Shown one piece after another: positions 20,891 to 33,840 of a stretch of 64,000 nt of DNA (its first letter is position 1; every line of letters begins with the position of its first letter). The position numbers and the translations under genes were made by a program. Below the pieces are notes generated by a model. It was not told where the DNA came from. It saw only the letters and a program-made list of their open reading frames with translations, and did no database searches. The stretch comes from Cunninghamia lanceolata (taxonomy: Eukaryota; Streptophyta; Pinopsida; Cupressales; Cupressaceae): positions 744,001 to 808,000 of the forward strand of contig BSBN01001251.1 in NCBI GenBank assembly GCA_027924645.1, read 5' to 3'.

Positions 20891-22560
20891 AAGTCACTTA
20901 AGATCCTAAGAGCCAAAAACTACTAAACTTAGACGAAGTATTTCTCAGAATTCATGGTAGCTGGGAATGTTTTGTTTGGACCTATAGGTGTAGGTGGGGT
21001 CCATACACAATAACCTCTCTCAGTTTTGGTCAACTCCAATCTATTTGACCATGCCGAAATCAAATGCATTCTTGCAAAATGCTTCAATTTCATGCAGTAC
21101 AACCTTGCCAGTGCCATATTTTGTTATGCTCATTGTGGGGCTGAACCAACTACGCCAGTACATCAGGGTTGGTGAGTAAATTCTAGGGGAATTCATGTTT
21201 CGTGTGCCAATTGTCTCAGTTATTCAGGGCAACAGGCTACCAGCAAAGTCACTTAAGATCCCTAGAGCAAAAAAATGCCAAACTTTGATGGAGTAGTTCT
21301 CAGAATTTGAGGCAGATGAGAATGCTCTGTTCTGACCTACAAGTGTATGTAGGGTCCATCCAGAATAACCTCTCCTAGTTTTGGTCAACTCCAATCCATT
21401 TGACCATGCCGAAATCAAATGTGATCTTGCAAAATGGTTTAGTTTCATTTAGTGGAAAGGTGCTAGGAGTGAAATTTGCATTCCATAGCTCATGGGGATG
21501 AATCAACTGTGCCAATGCATTGGGGTGGGTGGGTAAATGCTATGGGAGGTCTCATTTCATGTGCCAAGTGTCTCATTCATTCAAGGTAGTAGGCTACCAA
21601 CAAAGTCACTTAAGATCCTAAGAGCAACAAACTGCCAAACTTTGACGGAGTAGTTCTTGGAATTCGTGGCAGCTGAGAATGTTTTGTTTAGACCCGCAGG
21701 TGCATGTGGGGCCTATACAAAATAAACTCTCTCTATTTTGGTCAACTTCAATCTATTTGATCGTGTCGAAATCAAATGCATTCTTGCAAAATGATTCAAT
21801 ATCATGCAGCACAACCTTGCCAGGTGCCATATGAAATTGAGGCATTTTTCAAGAATGCATTTGATTTTAGCACGGTCAAATTGATTGGAGTTGACCAAAA
21901 CTTGGAGAGGTTATTGTGGACTGACCCCACATGCACTTGTAGGTCTAAAAGGAATATTCCCAGCTACCATGAATTCTGAGAACTGCTTCATCAAAGTTTG
22001 ACAATTTTTTGCTCTTAGGGATCTTAAGTGACTTTGCTAATAGCTTGCTGCTTTGAATGACTGAGACACTTGGTGCATGAAACAAGACCTCCCCTAGCAT
22101 TTACCTACCCACCCCAATGCATTGGCATAGTTGGTTCAGTCCCACGAGATGTGGAAAGCAAAATCTCACTCCTAGCACCTTTCCACTACATGAAATTGAA
22201 GCATTTTGGAATAATGCATTCCATGCTACCATAGGCAAATGAAATTGATTTTTAAAAAATTGAGGTAGGTTTTTGTAGATGGAATTGACATCCACCTATT
22301 CATGCAAAGAAGATGTTCCTAGGTGTCATAGTTTGACAAAACAACTGGTCCAAAGTTTGACACCTTTTGTCTTAGGGCTCTTAAGATATTGTCTCTGTCC
22401 AATATAGCTGAGAATGACCAGGAGACTTCACCACAAAAATACATCTCCCCTAGCATTTACCTGCCCACTCAGACATGTTGGAGCCGTCCGTTTGTCCCCA
22501 AGAGATGTTGAATGTCAAAATTCAGTCCTAATACCTTTCTAGTAGATGAAAATTCAATAC
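20891..22560. repeat. Head-to-head ~356-bp repeats (three direct, about two inverted)
   Basis: The landmark AAGTCACTTAAGATC starts at 20891, 21246 and 21603 (spacing 355 and 357) and appears in reverse complement at 22020-22034; a more diverged inverted copy continues to about 22560. The switch lies near 21832, so 21603-21815 and 21833-22034 form the arms of a large imperfect palindrome with a very short spacer. Landmarks of the unit include TTTGACCATGCCGAAATC and CCCCTAGCATTTACC. No coding is recognised; the small open frames are copies of one another. Confidence 0.85.
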
Positions 22561-23010
22561 TATAAGGTGTTCTCACTTGATCTAGTGTCTTATAGGGCAT
22601 CAATTAAGCTACCCTTACCACTACTATCAATTGTTAGTACTAAATGTGATGAAACAAATAAGGGTTTGTCATTAAAAATCATAGTAACATCATTAAACTC
22701 ATTAAAACTCGTTATGAAATAGTAACTAAAGGACATATCATCATGAAATAATCATGAAAACCTACCTTACTTTCATTCCAAAAGTAACTTCATAAGGATT
22801 ATGCCTACCTCCATCATACTCAAATCCTACATGCAAATACAATTGCACTATTTAGCTAAAATGAGTACACCAATGAACTCTATAATGAAATGAAGCTAAT
22901 CAACTAGGACCAAGGAGCACATATAAGAAGGTAAGATAGGTGTCAAAAATATACAAGGTGAAATGAGGATAGCAAAGAAAAATAACATAGCTTTCTGTCA
23001 TTCCACTGAT
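22561..23010. other. Spacer, nothing recognised
   Basis: A+T-rich, no coding or repeat structure seen. Confidence 0.5.
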
Positions 23011-23231
23011 TCAATCTAATGAACCATCTAGGTCTGCTCTACTCTTTATTGTGTCAATTATTCCCTCGTAGTCAGACTCACAAACCTTCCACAAGGTCCT
23101 ATTCAATGGTCTACCCCCATATTTGATCAAATGAATGTTTGATGCTACAACAAGGTTAGAATAATGAAGAATCTTCCTATATGTGTCAAAGTCCTTGAAC
23201 AACCACACATCAGACTTCTTCACTAGGTACC
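23011..23231 (-). pseudogene. C-terminal exon of a transposase-like gene (split by a retrotransposon)
   Basis: The minus-strand frame YLVKKSDVWLFKDFDTYRKI, then LHYSNLVVASNIHLIKYGGR and RTLWKVCESDYEGIIDTIKS ends at a stop at 23011. It joins in frame to TGTWLRRY at 41870 when the 18.6-kb element and one target duplication are removed. This tail completes the gene described at 41870-43070. Its function alone is unknown. Confidence 0.75.
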
Positions 23232-26200
23232 TGTTGTCTCTCAGATTTGCACCCTTACTGAGTTGTAAAACTTGGCAATCTGGAGAAACATGGGATCTTT
23301 CCAGGTCTGTGGGTCACCTGTGATGGAAAGAACCTTTGGAGAAGGCTGACTTCCTAGCTGGTAATCACCTAAAATCTACTAGATTTACAGCGAAAAAAAG
23401 GAGAAGGAATGCTTTTTAAAATGAAAGTTAAAACAAGAAAATATGAAAATAAGGGTGATTCACCAAACTTGATATGGTTAATGAAACTCAGACCTGCATA
23501 CACTTGGCCATAGACAACATAAACTAAACTTACACAACCTATCACTGTATGTTTGCAAAAACACTTCACAAAGAGGCCTAAATGTATTAAAATCTTTAAA
23601 AGGAAGCTAAACTTCATAGTTTAAAAGCCTTATAACACTTTAAGACACAGTTTGTAACCTGCATAAACACAGCTTCTACAAAAAAGGGTACTGAAACATA
23701 AGACAAAGTCACAAGGAAACAAGAATACCTCACAAATGACCTGATCAAACACTTGATAATACTCAATACTGAAAAAATAAGAAGGCAAAATCTGACTATC
23801 AATGGTATCCAAGGCGTTCTCTGTATTTCATATGCCAATAAGAGTTACAAAAACATGCTCAAACTGAGTAGGATTGTAGAAAAAATCACTAACTCCAGAA
23901 TTTACATGGAAAAAATAACCCCTTACAAAGTGTCAAATGAATGACTATATACTCTTTAAACAGTTGCAACAAGATAAGCATGAGTAATCTCCATTTTCGT
24001 GCATCTCATAAATGTCCCCAAAATATCTGTCTAAAGTTCTCCAAAATGGATTCCCAATGTAGAAATAGTCAAGGCACGCCATCACTAATCATAAAGGCTC
24101 CAGAAAATGCCTTTGAATGCCTTTAAATGATCTTTAAAGTCACTGAAAATAAGTCAAGTATGTGTAATAACTCTTCTCCCTGTTTGTCAACCTCCCTTGT
24201 AGCATCATAAATGTCTGATATTTGCACAATAAATGACATAAATACACATTATTTCAGCATTTAATTAACATTTGACTAAGAGGTTTATAATTACACCACT
24301 TAGTTAATGTTTTACATTCTAGATTTATCACAAACCTATACAGAAAATAATAGCATTTAGGACACAAATATTTAATTTCCTGATTTTGCATGATTTGGGG
24401 ATAGATTAAATATTGTGAAGGAACGACAAAGTAATCGATGAGACTTACTTTGCCAAGTGTGATAAATCTGACTAATATTGCCCTTTTTGCATTTTTATTA
24501 CAAATGATAAAGTAATTGATAACTAATTACTTTATTGTTCATTTAAAACATTTACTCTATCCTTAGACTATGCAAAATAAACATACAACTCTTATAACTG
24601 CTAGGCAAAACAACATGACTTCATACACTTGCATATTCACTCGCATTGCATGGCTATTTCAAAAAACACCTTACAACCCCTAGCCATTCCTACATGCATA
24701 CATATCTTGCATCATCATGATTTCAAGGTCCTAAGCAATACATTATAAAGTGCCCCTTATGACTCCCTATACACATTACAATGCCTTAAAACCATCATAT
24801 TCGCCATATGATCTCACAAAACAACTCATATCAAGATATAATGGACTCGACCTTATGCATTCATAATGTTTATTGACTTAACTTTGAAAGAGAATCGAAA
24901 GGCTAAAAAATGTCTCACGGCCCCATGATGTATCATTACTAGGTTGGAAGACATGAAGTCTTGACCACGTCGCATAAATGGATTGTAATGATTTGGTTTA
25001 ATACAAAAGTCAAAAAAAAATTGAATGGAAAAGAGTTGAGCATAGAAAAATAGGGTTTGAAACCCTATCTCAAATCATTTTGACTTTGCTATTTCGTTGT
25101 GAGCTCTGTCGAGCTACCACCACAAGGAGGGTTTGAGAGCTCGAACTGAATGATTTCTATGATCTTGAGAGCCTCAACGTAGATTTTCTTTGTGAAATAC
25201 CTAGTAAGTTGCTGTTGCCGAGATTTTCTACCTCTCGTTGCTTGATTTTGGGCCGATTCTAGGCTTCCAAGGCTGCATTTTGATTGGTTTTTTGATGTAT
25301 TTTCTTGTGGTTGTCATGGCCGACCACCTGTATTGCTTTTGACGGTGTTTGAGGTCGATCTGGAAGGTCGACTGAGGGAAAATTATGTGATTTTCTACAC
25401 TAGCATCCAGCAGAAAGAAGGTAAGTCATCTATCATGGTGATCCCTCCTCATTTCCTAAGCTTTATTTTGTATTTTGCCTTTCTAAGGCATGATTTTGAG
25501 GTATCTGAGTATATTTGTTTGAAATGAGTTTAAAGCTTTCAATTTTCCTCCTACTCTTGCCATTTTTTGCTTGAAACTCCAATGGGTTCAACTATCATGA
25601 GAAAGAGAAATGCCTCCTCTTACTATAGACCACGGTCTCTATGGCATACAAAATGGGTTTCAGTATATTTCTGAGTCTGCAAAAAAAAACTCCAGATCTT
25701 GAAAAACCTAGCATTTTTTCTAGTTTTTTCTGTCTTCATTGCTAATACACACTGTCTCTGGCTGACCATTCATTTTTTTGTATTTTCTGTATATCCATTG
25801 TGCTGAAGTGCGATTTGAGGGTTTTGTGAGCATTTTAGTTTGAAAAGAGTTAAAAAGCTTTGCTTATTGTTCAAATCTGCATCTTGGTTCGAAATGAGCT
25901 TGAGCCATGACAAAAACTTGAAAAATTTGCAAAAGGAAACGTCTCTGTGCATTCTTATTGAAAATTTGCATTTTTGAGTTTGATGTAACATGAGGCTCGA
26001 TTTGAGCATCTCTGGGCATTTCTGCTTGAAATGAGTCTAAAAAATTTCTTTGTTGTTTACATCTGCACTTTGGCTATTTTCCTTTACATCTGTGTATAAC
26101 ATCTTTATCTTCTTGTAGCAGCAATAAAATGGGTCTTTAATTTTTATTGTTCTTCCTCTATAGGAATATATAGCATACAAAACCCCCTGTTCTTCTCCTG

Positions 26201-29127
26201 TAGCTATTTCTTTTCAAATCACTGTCATAGTCCATCATGATAACTGAAGTTAAAACTGCATTCATAGTGTAGAACACTCATTATTGATTGTGACTAATGC
26301 ATCAGACCTTGTGAATATTGATACAAAAAACCTACGGCACTATTTATGCTACAAATATCTCTAGATTTAACAACCTGAGATACCAACCTTTATTACATTC
26401 CATATGATGCTGAGCAAAGACTGTTACCATACTTCTATCTTGTAACAAAAACATAGCTGCCTCTACGTTCTATGATGACTGCTATCTCATATGGGTGTTT
26501 TATGCTGTATTTCATGGCTTCCAAGACTTTGTTTGTATCCTTAAATTCATGTGAATCTCTGCAGGATCTTCTTGTATTTTTCTTCCTTCTGTAGTGTTTA
26601 TGCTACTAAACTGAGGTTTCTTTGTCTCCTTTAATGTAGACAGACTTATACATTCACTGTCTAGGTCTTCTACGGGCTCTTGTCCATATAAAAATTATAC
26701 CCATTATTTTGAATTATCACCTACTCCCTTGTCAAGGATTATACATATTCCCTCAACTATAACAATGATACAAATTTTACAAGGCTCCTAAGAAATGTAG
26801 CAGTAGATAGAGAATTGAAAAGGATAGCTCATGAGGTGTTTAAGACTTTAGGAAGGAGTGCTACCCTCATGAATTGTATACTTCTGTGGCATGCTAACTA
26901 TCATCTTCATAACAATCCTTCATTGTCCATACAGTCTTTGTGACTGTTTTGACTGCTCCTTCAACAGTGACCTACAGCTCTCAACCTTTTTCACTATCAT
27001 GATTATTACTATGTGCCTTATGTTGTTTGCTAACTATCATGCTTTGTATGATTGTTCTGAGTTGGCATGACTACTTTAATCTCCAAACTAGCAGATCTTT
27101 GTGACTTGATTGATCATACTGCTAGACACTCTTGTATTCTGAGCATTGTGTCCTCTATAATTTTATTTTAATTCTCCTTATATTGGTTCTAGATCACTCT
27201 TTGACTGATTTGCTTCCATAAAAATAAGAGGTGCCTGCTCCATCATTGACTATATGCTATCATTACTGCTCTTTTCCTTGACAATATTGTATCACAATTA
27301 TTTAAAAAACTATTCTCCGCATTTTGTGTTTGCTTGCTATTTTTATGTTGGTGTTATGTTTCCCCAAAACTCTCATATCTCCTCAACTTCTTGTATCTTC
27401 CCTATACTTCAACACTTACTGATATTTCATATCTCCTGGCTATAATGAGAACAATGCACAAGCTACTTGATTGCTGATAGATAGTAGAGGACTATCATGT
27501 AACCTATCTTCTAACTATTCTTTGTTGTTTGCTAACTATCATTATTGGTCTATTGCTCCTTTATAGCTAAGATTGCTATCCCAACCTTATGACAGTCTAT
27601 CGTTCCATCATTCATTCCTCAACACTTATTGCTGCTCCATAGGACTATATATGTATTTGGAAATTCATGTTCTCTACTAATGATTGAGACAGTTTGAGAA
27701 TGAAAACATTGGCAACAATAAACTCCATCACATGGCTGTACCTTCACAATGTTGCTCTCTCTTGATAGTTGACTGCTGTTAGCATGCAATCATTATGAGA
27801 ACAAGATGTTGTTTCTAGTTTATCTCTGACAGATGGATTTCTTGGACAGTCATTTAACTATTCTGAACTATCTAATGCTACATTCGATGAGATGGATGCC
27901 CCTATTCCTTATTGCATATACCACTGTTTATTGTTGTAGCATTCATGCACTTCCTGTGACTTTACATCTTTGGCACATGGTATGATTACTCAGATCCTTA
28001 TGATATTTGTATCTTTAACATTTGAATATGAATCTATATACATACATATCCTGTAGCATCTTTTAAAATAGACAAAACTATATAGATTAGACTATCATTT
28101 CCTCTTGTATTGTTCAGCAAGTAAATGACTGTAGCTATATATTATTGATTTGAGTTTAAATGTCATGCATGGCTATCCTTTGACTGTTGATGCTACATGA
28201 CTATCAGTTTGTTTGTGAGAAAAGACTACTATTCTATCCTTCATCTATTGTTCCTTTTTGAAACACTATGACTGCCATTATCTCTTCCTAGTGCCTTTCA
28301 TGACTGTTCTAGACAGTTCTCTTATGGCTGTTCCTCATTTCCCTGGCAGTCTGTCTTGCATTTGTATATTGCATATGAAATGTCTTGTAAGGACTATGAG
28401 CTGGGCTTAACCCTTATGGGAGCTACATTTCCTCCACTCATAATGTGACCTGATGAATCAAATGTAAGCATAATTACATCTGTATCTGCACACAAAGCAA
28501 ACTTGTTAGAAAATAAATGCATGTTTTGGATGTCTTAGATGACTTGATTGTTCTCTAGGATATTGAAGGTATACATTTCTTTTTTAATGCAATTGAGGAT
28601 CAGTTTATACATGTATGGTATCTTGTTCATGTATGGTTTGGGACCATTCATTGCTTAGAGCATTGCTCTAATGCCACTGTTTTTGCCAGATGCAGGAACC
28701 AGAGACGACCTGAAACTAGGAAGGACAAAGACAACTCGAGGCAACAGGACAACACACCAAAACCAAAACCTGTCATTCTCAGGCAATGACTGGCCTCTAA
28801 CCTTACATGCACATTACTTATATTTACTTATTCATGTATAGATTGTTCTTCTATTTCATTAAATAAGATAGTTAACCTCATGACTTGTCTGAGATAATGA
28901 ACATTTTACATTCAATAAAGATTATTTATTTTTTGGAAAAGATTTTGGATAAAACCCTTCTTACGTTACATGCACTTGGATAAATGCGGTAAACTAATAA
29001 ACATAATCTCTTGAATTATTTTCATTTATGCACTTGAATGTTATGTATGAAGGACTAGATGAAATGTACCTTATAAGTTTTGAATCAGAACTCTACCTGA
29101 ATGAGCCGCAATGAAATTTAGGTAACA
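23232..29127 (-). repeat. 3' LTR of the Tat-like element
   Basis: Aligns end to end with 35853-41869, with scattered substitutions and one ~105-bp gap. No protein domain is recognised inside; open frames such as 25333-25527 are not conserved in the sister LTR. Confidence 0.93.
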
Positions 29128-29690
29128 TCTTTGGAGACATCTGCTATATGTTTGTCTGCTAAACATTAGACCACCTGCCTGAAGCTTAACCATTGGGCAT
29201 AGAGTCATTGATACTTGACAAAAACTTGGAAAAGAAAAAACTTCTTTCCATTGCTGTAACTCACTCCAGATTGCAATCTCTTCTAATCCATCAAGAGCAT
29301 GGTTGTGGTTGGTGACAGTGAACCAACAAAAATCATTGTAACTAATGATATGCATCTACTTGATGGGTTAGAAGGGGATAATCAACAAGAATACCTCCTT
29401 AGCGAACTGCTGCGATTTATTACAGCTCTACGGGAAGGACAGGTATGATGTGTGATAGTGAATACATGTATTCACTGTTTCATATGATGGTTGTCTATAC
29501 ATACAGCTGAAATACATTATAGTAGTTTCATCCTCACACATAACTAGACCCAGGAATAACTAACAACTATGCAGAAATGCACTTAGGGAAATGAAATCTG
29601 CATCTAATCTATTGTGCAACAGCACTTATTCAACAACAGAAACTTCATGAAATATGTACAAACATGAAAGATCCTACCTCAGAAGCAATG
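29128..29690 (-). other. 3' untranslated part of the Tat-like element
   Basis: Between the end of pol and the 3' LTR. No domain is recognised. A purine tract next to the LTR is not obvious. Confidence 0.5.
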
Positions 29691-29699
29691 TTTGAGGTG

Positions 29700-30880
29700 A
29701 ATCCCATTGACTGGGATTGGCTCAATGTCATCATCCAGCTTAGATAGCTAGAAAACATTATGCTATTTGCATTATGAAACAATATAGGGCCTACTCTAGA
29801 AAGCGTCAAACTTAGAGTGCTTCCTAGGTTTGCTTTTCAACACATCTCATTTCAGCACTATGTCACCCTCCTGGAATGTTCTTGGAGATGATCTTTTGTC
29901 AAAAGACCTCTTCATTTGAGCTTGATGATGCCCTATATTTCTCATGGCATCATTCCTGGTCTCTTCAAGCTCAACTAGTTGAGCTAGCCTTATGGTCATA
30001 GGGCCTTCTTTTGGCATGTCCAGCTGATTCACCAAATCAAGTGCTGGTAACTCAAGTGTGATAGGAAGCCTTGCTTCTTTGCCATACACCAACATGAAAG
30101 GTGAATGCCCTGTTGACTATTTTGTAGTAATTATGTCAGCCCATAGTGCTTACTTTAACTATGTATGCCAGGCTCTCTGGTTGCCCTCCATGGTCTTCTT
30201 GATAATTCTAATCAAGTTCTTATTGGTGGATTCCTCTTGGCCGTTGCCTTGCAGATAGTAATTGGAGGATGTATTGAGATAAATGCCATTCTTTACAGCC
30301 CAATCAAAGATTCTGGAACCAACAAAAGCAAGGGCATTGTCTGAAATAATGGACTCAGGCACTCCAAACCTGATAACCAGCTCTTCATAAAAATTTAGAA
30401 CAACAGACTCATTGGCCTCTTTAAGTGCGACTGCTTCAGTCCACTTAGTGAAATAATCAGTGGCTGTAAGAACCCACTTATAGCCAGCACTAGATGAAGG
30501 GTTTATAACCCCAATAAAGTCTTAACCCCACCTCATAAAGGGTTGTTCAACCTGAACTAGCTGCAAAGGTAAGGCTACCAACTTCTCCTTTCCGACAAAC
30601 AGAGCACATTCTTTGCATTTTCTGACCCATAAGTGTGCATCCTTAAACAAACTGGGCAAATAATAGCCACCTTTCATCACCTTAAGAGCTATTTCTCTAG
30701 GTGAAAAATGGCCTCCAGCTGACCCCTCATGAAATTCATGCAACACTTTTTCAACTTTGTTAGGTTCAATACATCTCAGCAATACTCCATTGAAATCTTT
30801 TCTAAAAAGCAAGCCATTAATGAGCACATAAGGTATGGACTGCAATCTAAAATACCTTCATTTGGCTCTATCCAAGCCCT
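29700..30880 (-). pseudogene. Integrase of the Tat-like element
   Basis: In order on the minus strand: zinc finger with HEFHEGSAGGHFSPREIA and VRKCKECALFVGKEK; core with the first Asp in TATDYFTKWTEAVAL, the second in SIISDNALAFVGSRIF and the Glu in GNGQEESTNKNLIRI; then MLVYGKEARLPITLELPALD and GHHQAQMKRSFDKR; and a GPY/F-type end in which FW-x-x-GPY is read as F-stop-S-R-PYIVS. The catalytic triad is retained, but TAG and other stops break the frame several times. Confidence 0.9.
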
Positions 30881-30953
30881 AAGGACACTCACCAGTTTGC
30901 AAGAAATGAACCATTTCTTGCACCCAATCAGCAACAGGATCTGAAACAACTAT

Positions 30954-31571
30954 TTATTCTTGATCTTGCATTGATAGAACAACCTCTTGTTCACGTTCTT
31001 CTTTGCTGGTAACACCATCAGCAAGGTGTTCACGCAACCCTTTTCCCCTGACCAGCTTGGTAACCTTAATGTCCATGTCATATTCCATTACCTTAGTCAC
31101 CCAACCAGCTCTCTTATCACTGAGATCCTTACTTAGCAGAAATTCCTTCACGCTCGGATGAGCGACCATTAGATTAATCTTATTAATTGACAACATGTGT
31201 TTAAACTTCTTCAAACTCCTTATAACAACAAGCACATGTTTCTCAATGAAAGTGTACCTCATCTCATAATCTTTCAACGCTTGATTGAAAAAAGCTAAAG
31301 CCTGCTCCATTTCTAGCTCATTTTTCTATACCAACATAGTAGAAACAAAATCAACATTACCATAAGCATATAAAGTGAAATCCTTAGAAAAATTAGGATT
31401 TAGAAGTGTAGGTACGATAGCCAAAGCCTCTTTAATAAGCTCAAAACTTTATTTTCCTTCTCTAGTCCAGCTAAAAGAAACGTTCTTTCTCAACATAGCA
31501 GTTAGTGGATTTAACAAATCAGAAATATCATGGATAAACCTCCTGATGAAGTTGATCCTACCAATGAAACT
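30954..31571 (-). pseudogene. Gypsy RNase H of the Tat-like element (catalytically degenerate)
   Basis: After reverse transcriptase in the same frame: ALAFFNQALKDYEMRYTFIE, KHVLVVIRSLKKFKHMLS, then NLMVAHPSVKEFLLSKDLSD and GWVTKVMEYDMDIKVTKL. The T-D-H segment that normally carries a catalytic Asp reads V-A-H, so that residue is lost. In Tat-type elements decay of this domain with retention of an additional RNase H is known; here the additional domain at 32770-33165 keeps all its acidic residues. Confidence 0.85.
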
Positions 31572-32340
31572 CTATAGGCCTTTCTTGCGTGCTGGTAAGG
31601 GCAGAGCCAAAATTGCACTTATTCTCTCAGGGTCAATGGTGATGCCTTGTTTTGACACCACGTAACCAAGCAATCTTCCCTCATGGACATCAAACACACA
31701 CTTTTTGGGATTAGGTGATATCCCAAACTCCCTACATCTCTCAAAAATCTGCCTTAAGTGATTTAGATGATCGTTGGCTTCTTTGGAGAAAATAGTAATG
31801 TCATCAAGGTAGACTAGGATGGTCTTGTACATTAGGCCTTGAAAGGCCATATCCATAGACTTTTGAAAGGTTGCTCTAGCATTGGACAAACTGAAAGGCA
31901 TCTTCTTGTAAGCCATAGTCCCCCATTTTTTGGTGAATGTTGTTTTATACTGGTCTTCCTCTCTTACTAAAATCTGATTGTAATCAGAATAATTGTCTAG
32001 TAAGGAAAACCTCTCTGATCCTGAAACTACTTGGAGTATCTGCTCCATGGAAGGCAAAGGATGATGGTCTTTCAAGGAAGCTCTATTCAAGTCACGAAAG
32101 TCTACACACAACCTTATCTCCCCATTTTTCTTGCTAACTAGCACAAGGTTGGAAACCCATGAGGTGTGCTTAATAGGGAAGATTATGCTACTCTCAATCA
32201 TCTTGTTCAGTTCTTTTTTCATGAGAGGCTCTAATTTAGGATTCAATGGCCTTTGTTTCTACCTGACAGGATTGGCATTAGTTTCCAGCTCAATAGTATG
32301 TTGAGCAAGGTGGGGATCAAACCCTTTTAAATGACCATAT
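31572..32340 (-). pseudogene. Reverse transcriptase of the Tat-like element
   Basis: 224 residues are open. The domain begins upstream with HAFIQLFQEFSDIFA and LAQHTIELETNANPV. It continues LNPKLEPLMKKELNKMIESS, SNLVLVSKKNGEIRLCVDFR, HHPLPSMEQILQVVSGSERF, the first catalytic Asp in SLLDNYSDYNQI, and YLDD at 31800-31811. It is in a different frame from gag-protease-RNase H; the change falls at a six-A run (plus-strand T6 at 32391-32396), compatible with one extra A. Confidence 0.92.
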
Positions 32341-32358
32341 TCCTATGCAAAAATGTCA

Positions 32359-33170
32359 CTAAATTCTTGAAAAAGTTGAATAAATGCATGTTTTTTCCTT
32401 TGCTGTACATACCTTGCCCAGTTTAAGGAGTTTACCCTTAAAGATCTCAAATTCTTCATAGTGATCTTGCTGAACTTGTATACTGGACTTGGGTTTTGTA
32501 GCTTCATCATCAGTGTTAAAAATAGACTCTAAGGTGACCAAACCCTTTGGCATCTTGTTATTCTTGAGTTGGATGATTTGGTCACCGTATTGGTGATGTA
32601 GCTTCTCTTGGTTCATATGAGAGAATTCAGCTTCCTCTCTCAAGAAGTTTACAATCTGTTGATCACTATCAAACACTTGCCAATGTATGTTATTATCTGG
32701 CACAATAGGCCTAACAACAATCTTAATATGCTGATTAGTCTTATCACTACTAATCTCCTTGGGAATGTCATATTCAACCCCTACAGCAGCTAGCCTATCA
32801 GCATGTTTATTCTGATTTCTAGGTATGGATATCAAATTGAATGCATCAAATCCTTCCAAGAGGTCCCATACTCTATGCTTGTAAGACTGAAGCAGATTAT
32901 TTTTTGTGACATTAAGCTTTCTCACCTGATTTACAACCAGTTCTCTGTCCCCATAAACTTTTAGATAGCTAATACCTTTTTGTCTTGCCCATTCCAAGCC
33001 TTGAATAAGAGCTTCGTATTCAGCCACATTGTTAGTGCAGCTGAAACAAAATCTAAAAGCTAAATAGTACCTCTTAGCCTTCGGGGAAACAAGCATGCAT
33101 CCACCACTGACACCCATTCTACTCCTTGAGCCGTCAAAAAATAGCTCCCAGACCTAATTATCTTGTTGCC
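32359..33170 (-). pseudogene. Additional RVT_3-type RNase H, upstream of reverse transcriptase
   Basis: A 252-residue open stretch plus a few residues upstream. Acidic residues of an RNase H fold are all present: ELFFDGSRSRMGVSGG (Asp at 33133-33135), NNVAEYEALIQGLEWARQKG (Glu), KVYGDRELVVNQVRKL (Asp) and NKHADRLAAVGVEYD (Asp). This is the plant/archaeal-type RNase H, seen in Tat elements as a second RNase H. The linker to reverse transcriptase (32359-32770) is rich in Gln, Asn and charged residues. The position between protease and reverse transcriptase, not after the gypsy RNase H, is the notable point. Confidence 0.88.
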
Positions 33171-33189
33171 CATCCTACTGTTCTACACT

Positions 33190-33840
33190 TTTTTCAATGT
33201 TAGGCATAAATGAATCAACTTCATGCATCATATACACACCCAAACCAGCCTCTTCTAGGTGTTCACACAGATCAACCACTTGATTCTAATTTGCCCATTC
33301 ATTAAGAAGAACTTTTGGTATACTTTCAATCTGCGTACTGCCTTCTTGGACAGTGGGTTGTTCCTCTTGTTCACTTGCAACCAAGTTGGCATTGATGGGA
33401 TGTGGAGTGTAAGGTTCAATATGGTCTTTGGTAATGGGTTCTGACTTGATAGTCACCTTAGTGCTGTACCTAGTTCTGAACAACATATGAGGCCAATCCG
33501 AGGACAGGTAACCTCCTATCTTTGTAGTAAAATCCCTTGACAAATAAATGACAAAATATGGAGGTAATTCAATGACATATATGTCCTGCAGGATAGAGAA
33601 ATTTGGACAGGCATGCAGAGTTAAACTTAGTCCCTTTATGACACCCACTGTATTAACAGCAGTTCCATCTAGCTGAACAACTCCCTTCTCTAATGGCTCA
33701 TATTCAATGCCTAACTTGTCAACAATCTATTTGGGCATGACAGAACTACTAGCACCTGAGTCAATCATGCAGCTATGAACTAAATGATCCCCTATAATCA
33801 AAGACATGTAAAATGGTGGGGGTTTGACCTCTGAAGCTTG
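33190..33840 (-). pseudogene. Protease region of the Tat-like element
   Basis: Aspartic protease that would process the polyprotein. It contains FYMSLIIGDHLVHSCMIDSG with the active-site D-S-G-A-S at 33748-33762, then LGIEYEPLEKGVVQLDGTAV, NFSILQDIYVIELPPYFVIY and LSRDFTTKIGGYLSSDW. The last segments are typical of Tat-type proteins between protease and the following domain. At least one TAG stop (after VMPK) breaks it. Confidence 0.88.

Noticed and set aside
25333..25527. 64-codon frame in the Tat-like LTR
   Set aside because: The sister LTR at the equivalent place carries stops and changes, so it is not maintained.
32385..32400. Programmed -1 frameshift signal (A AAA AAC) in the Tat-like element
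   Set aside because: The codon phase at the run is wrong for a -1 slip, and the downstream frame is +1, so a simple one-base insertion is more likely.
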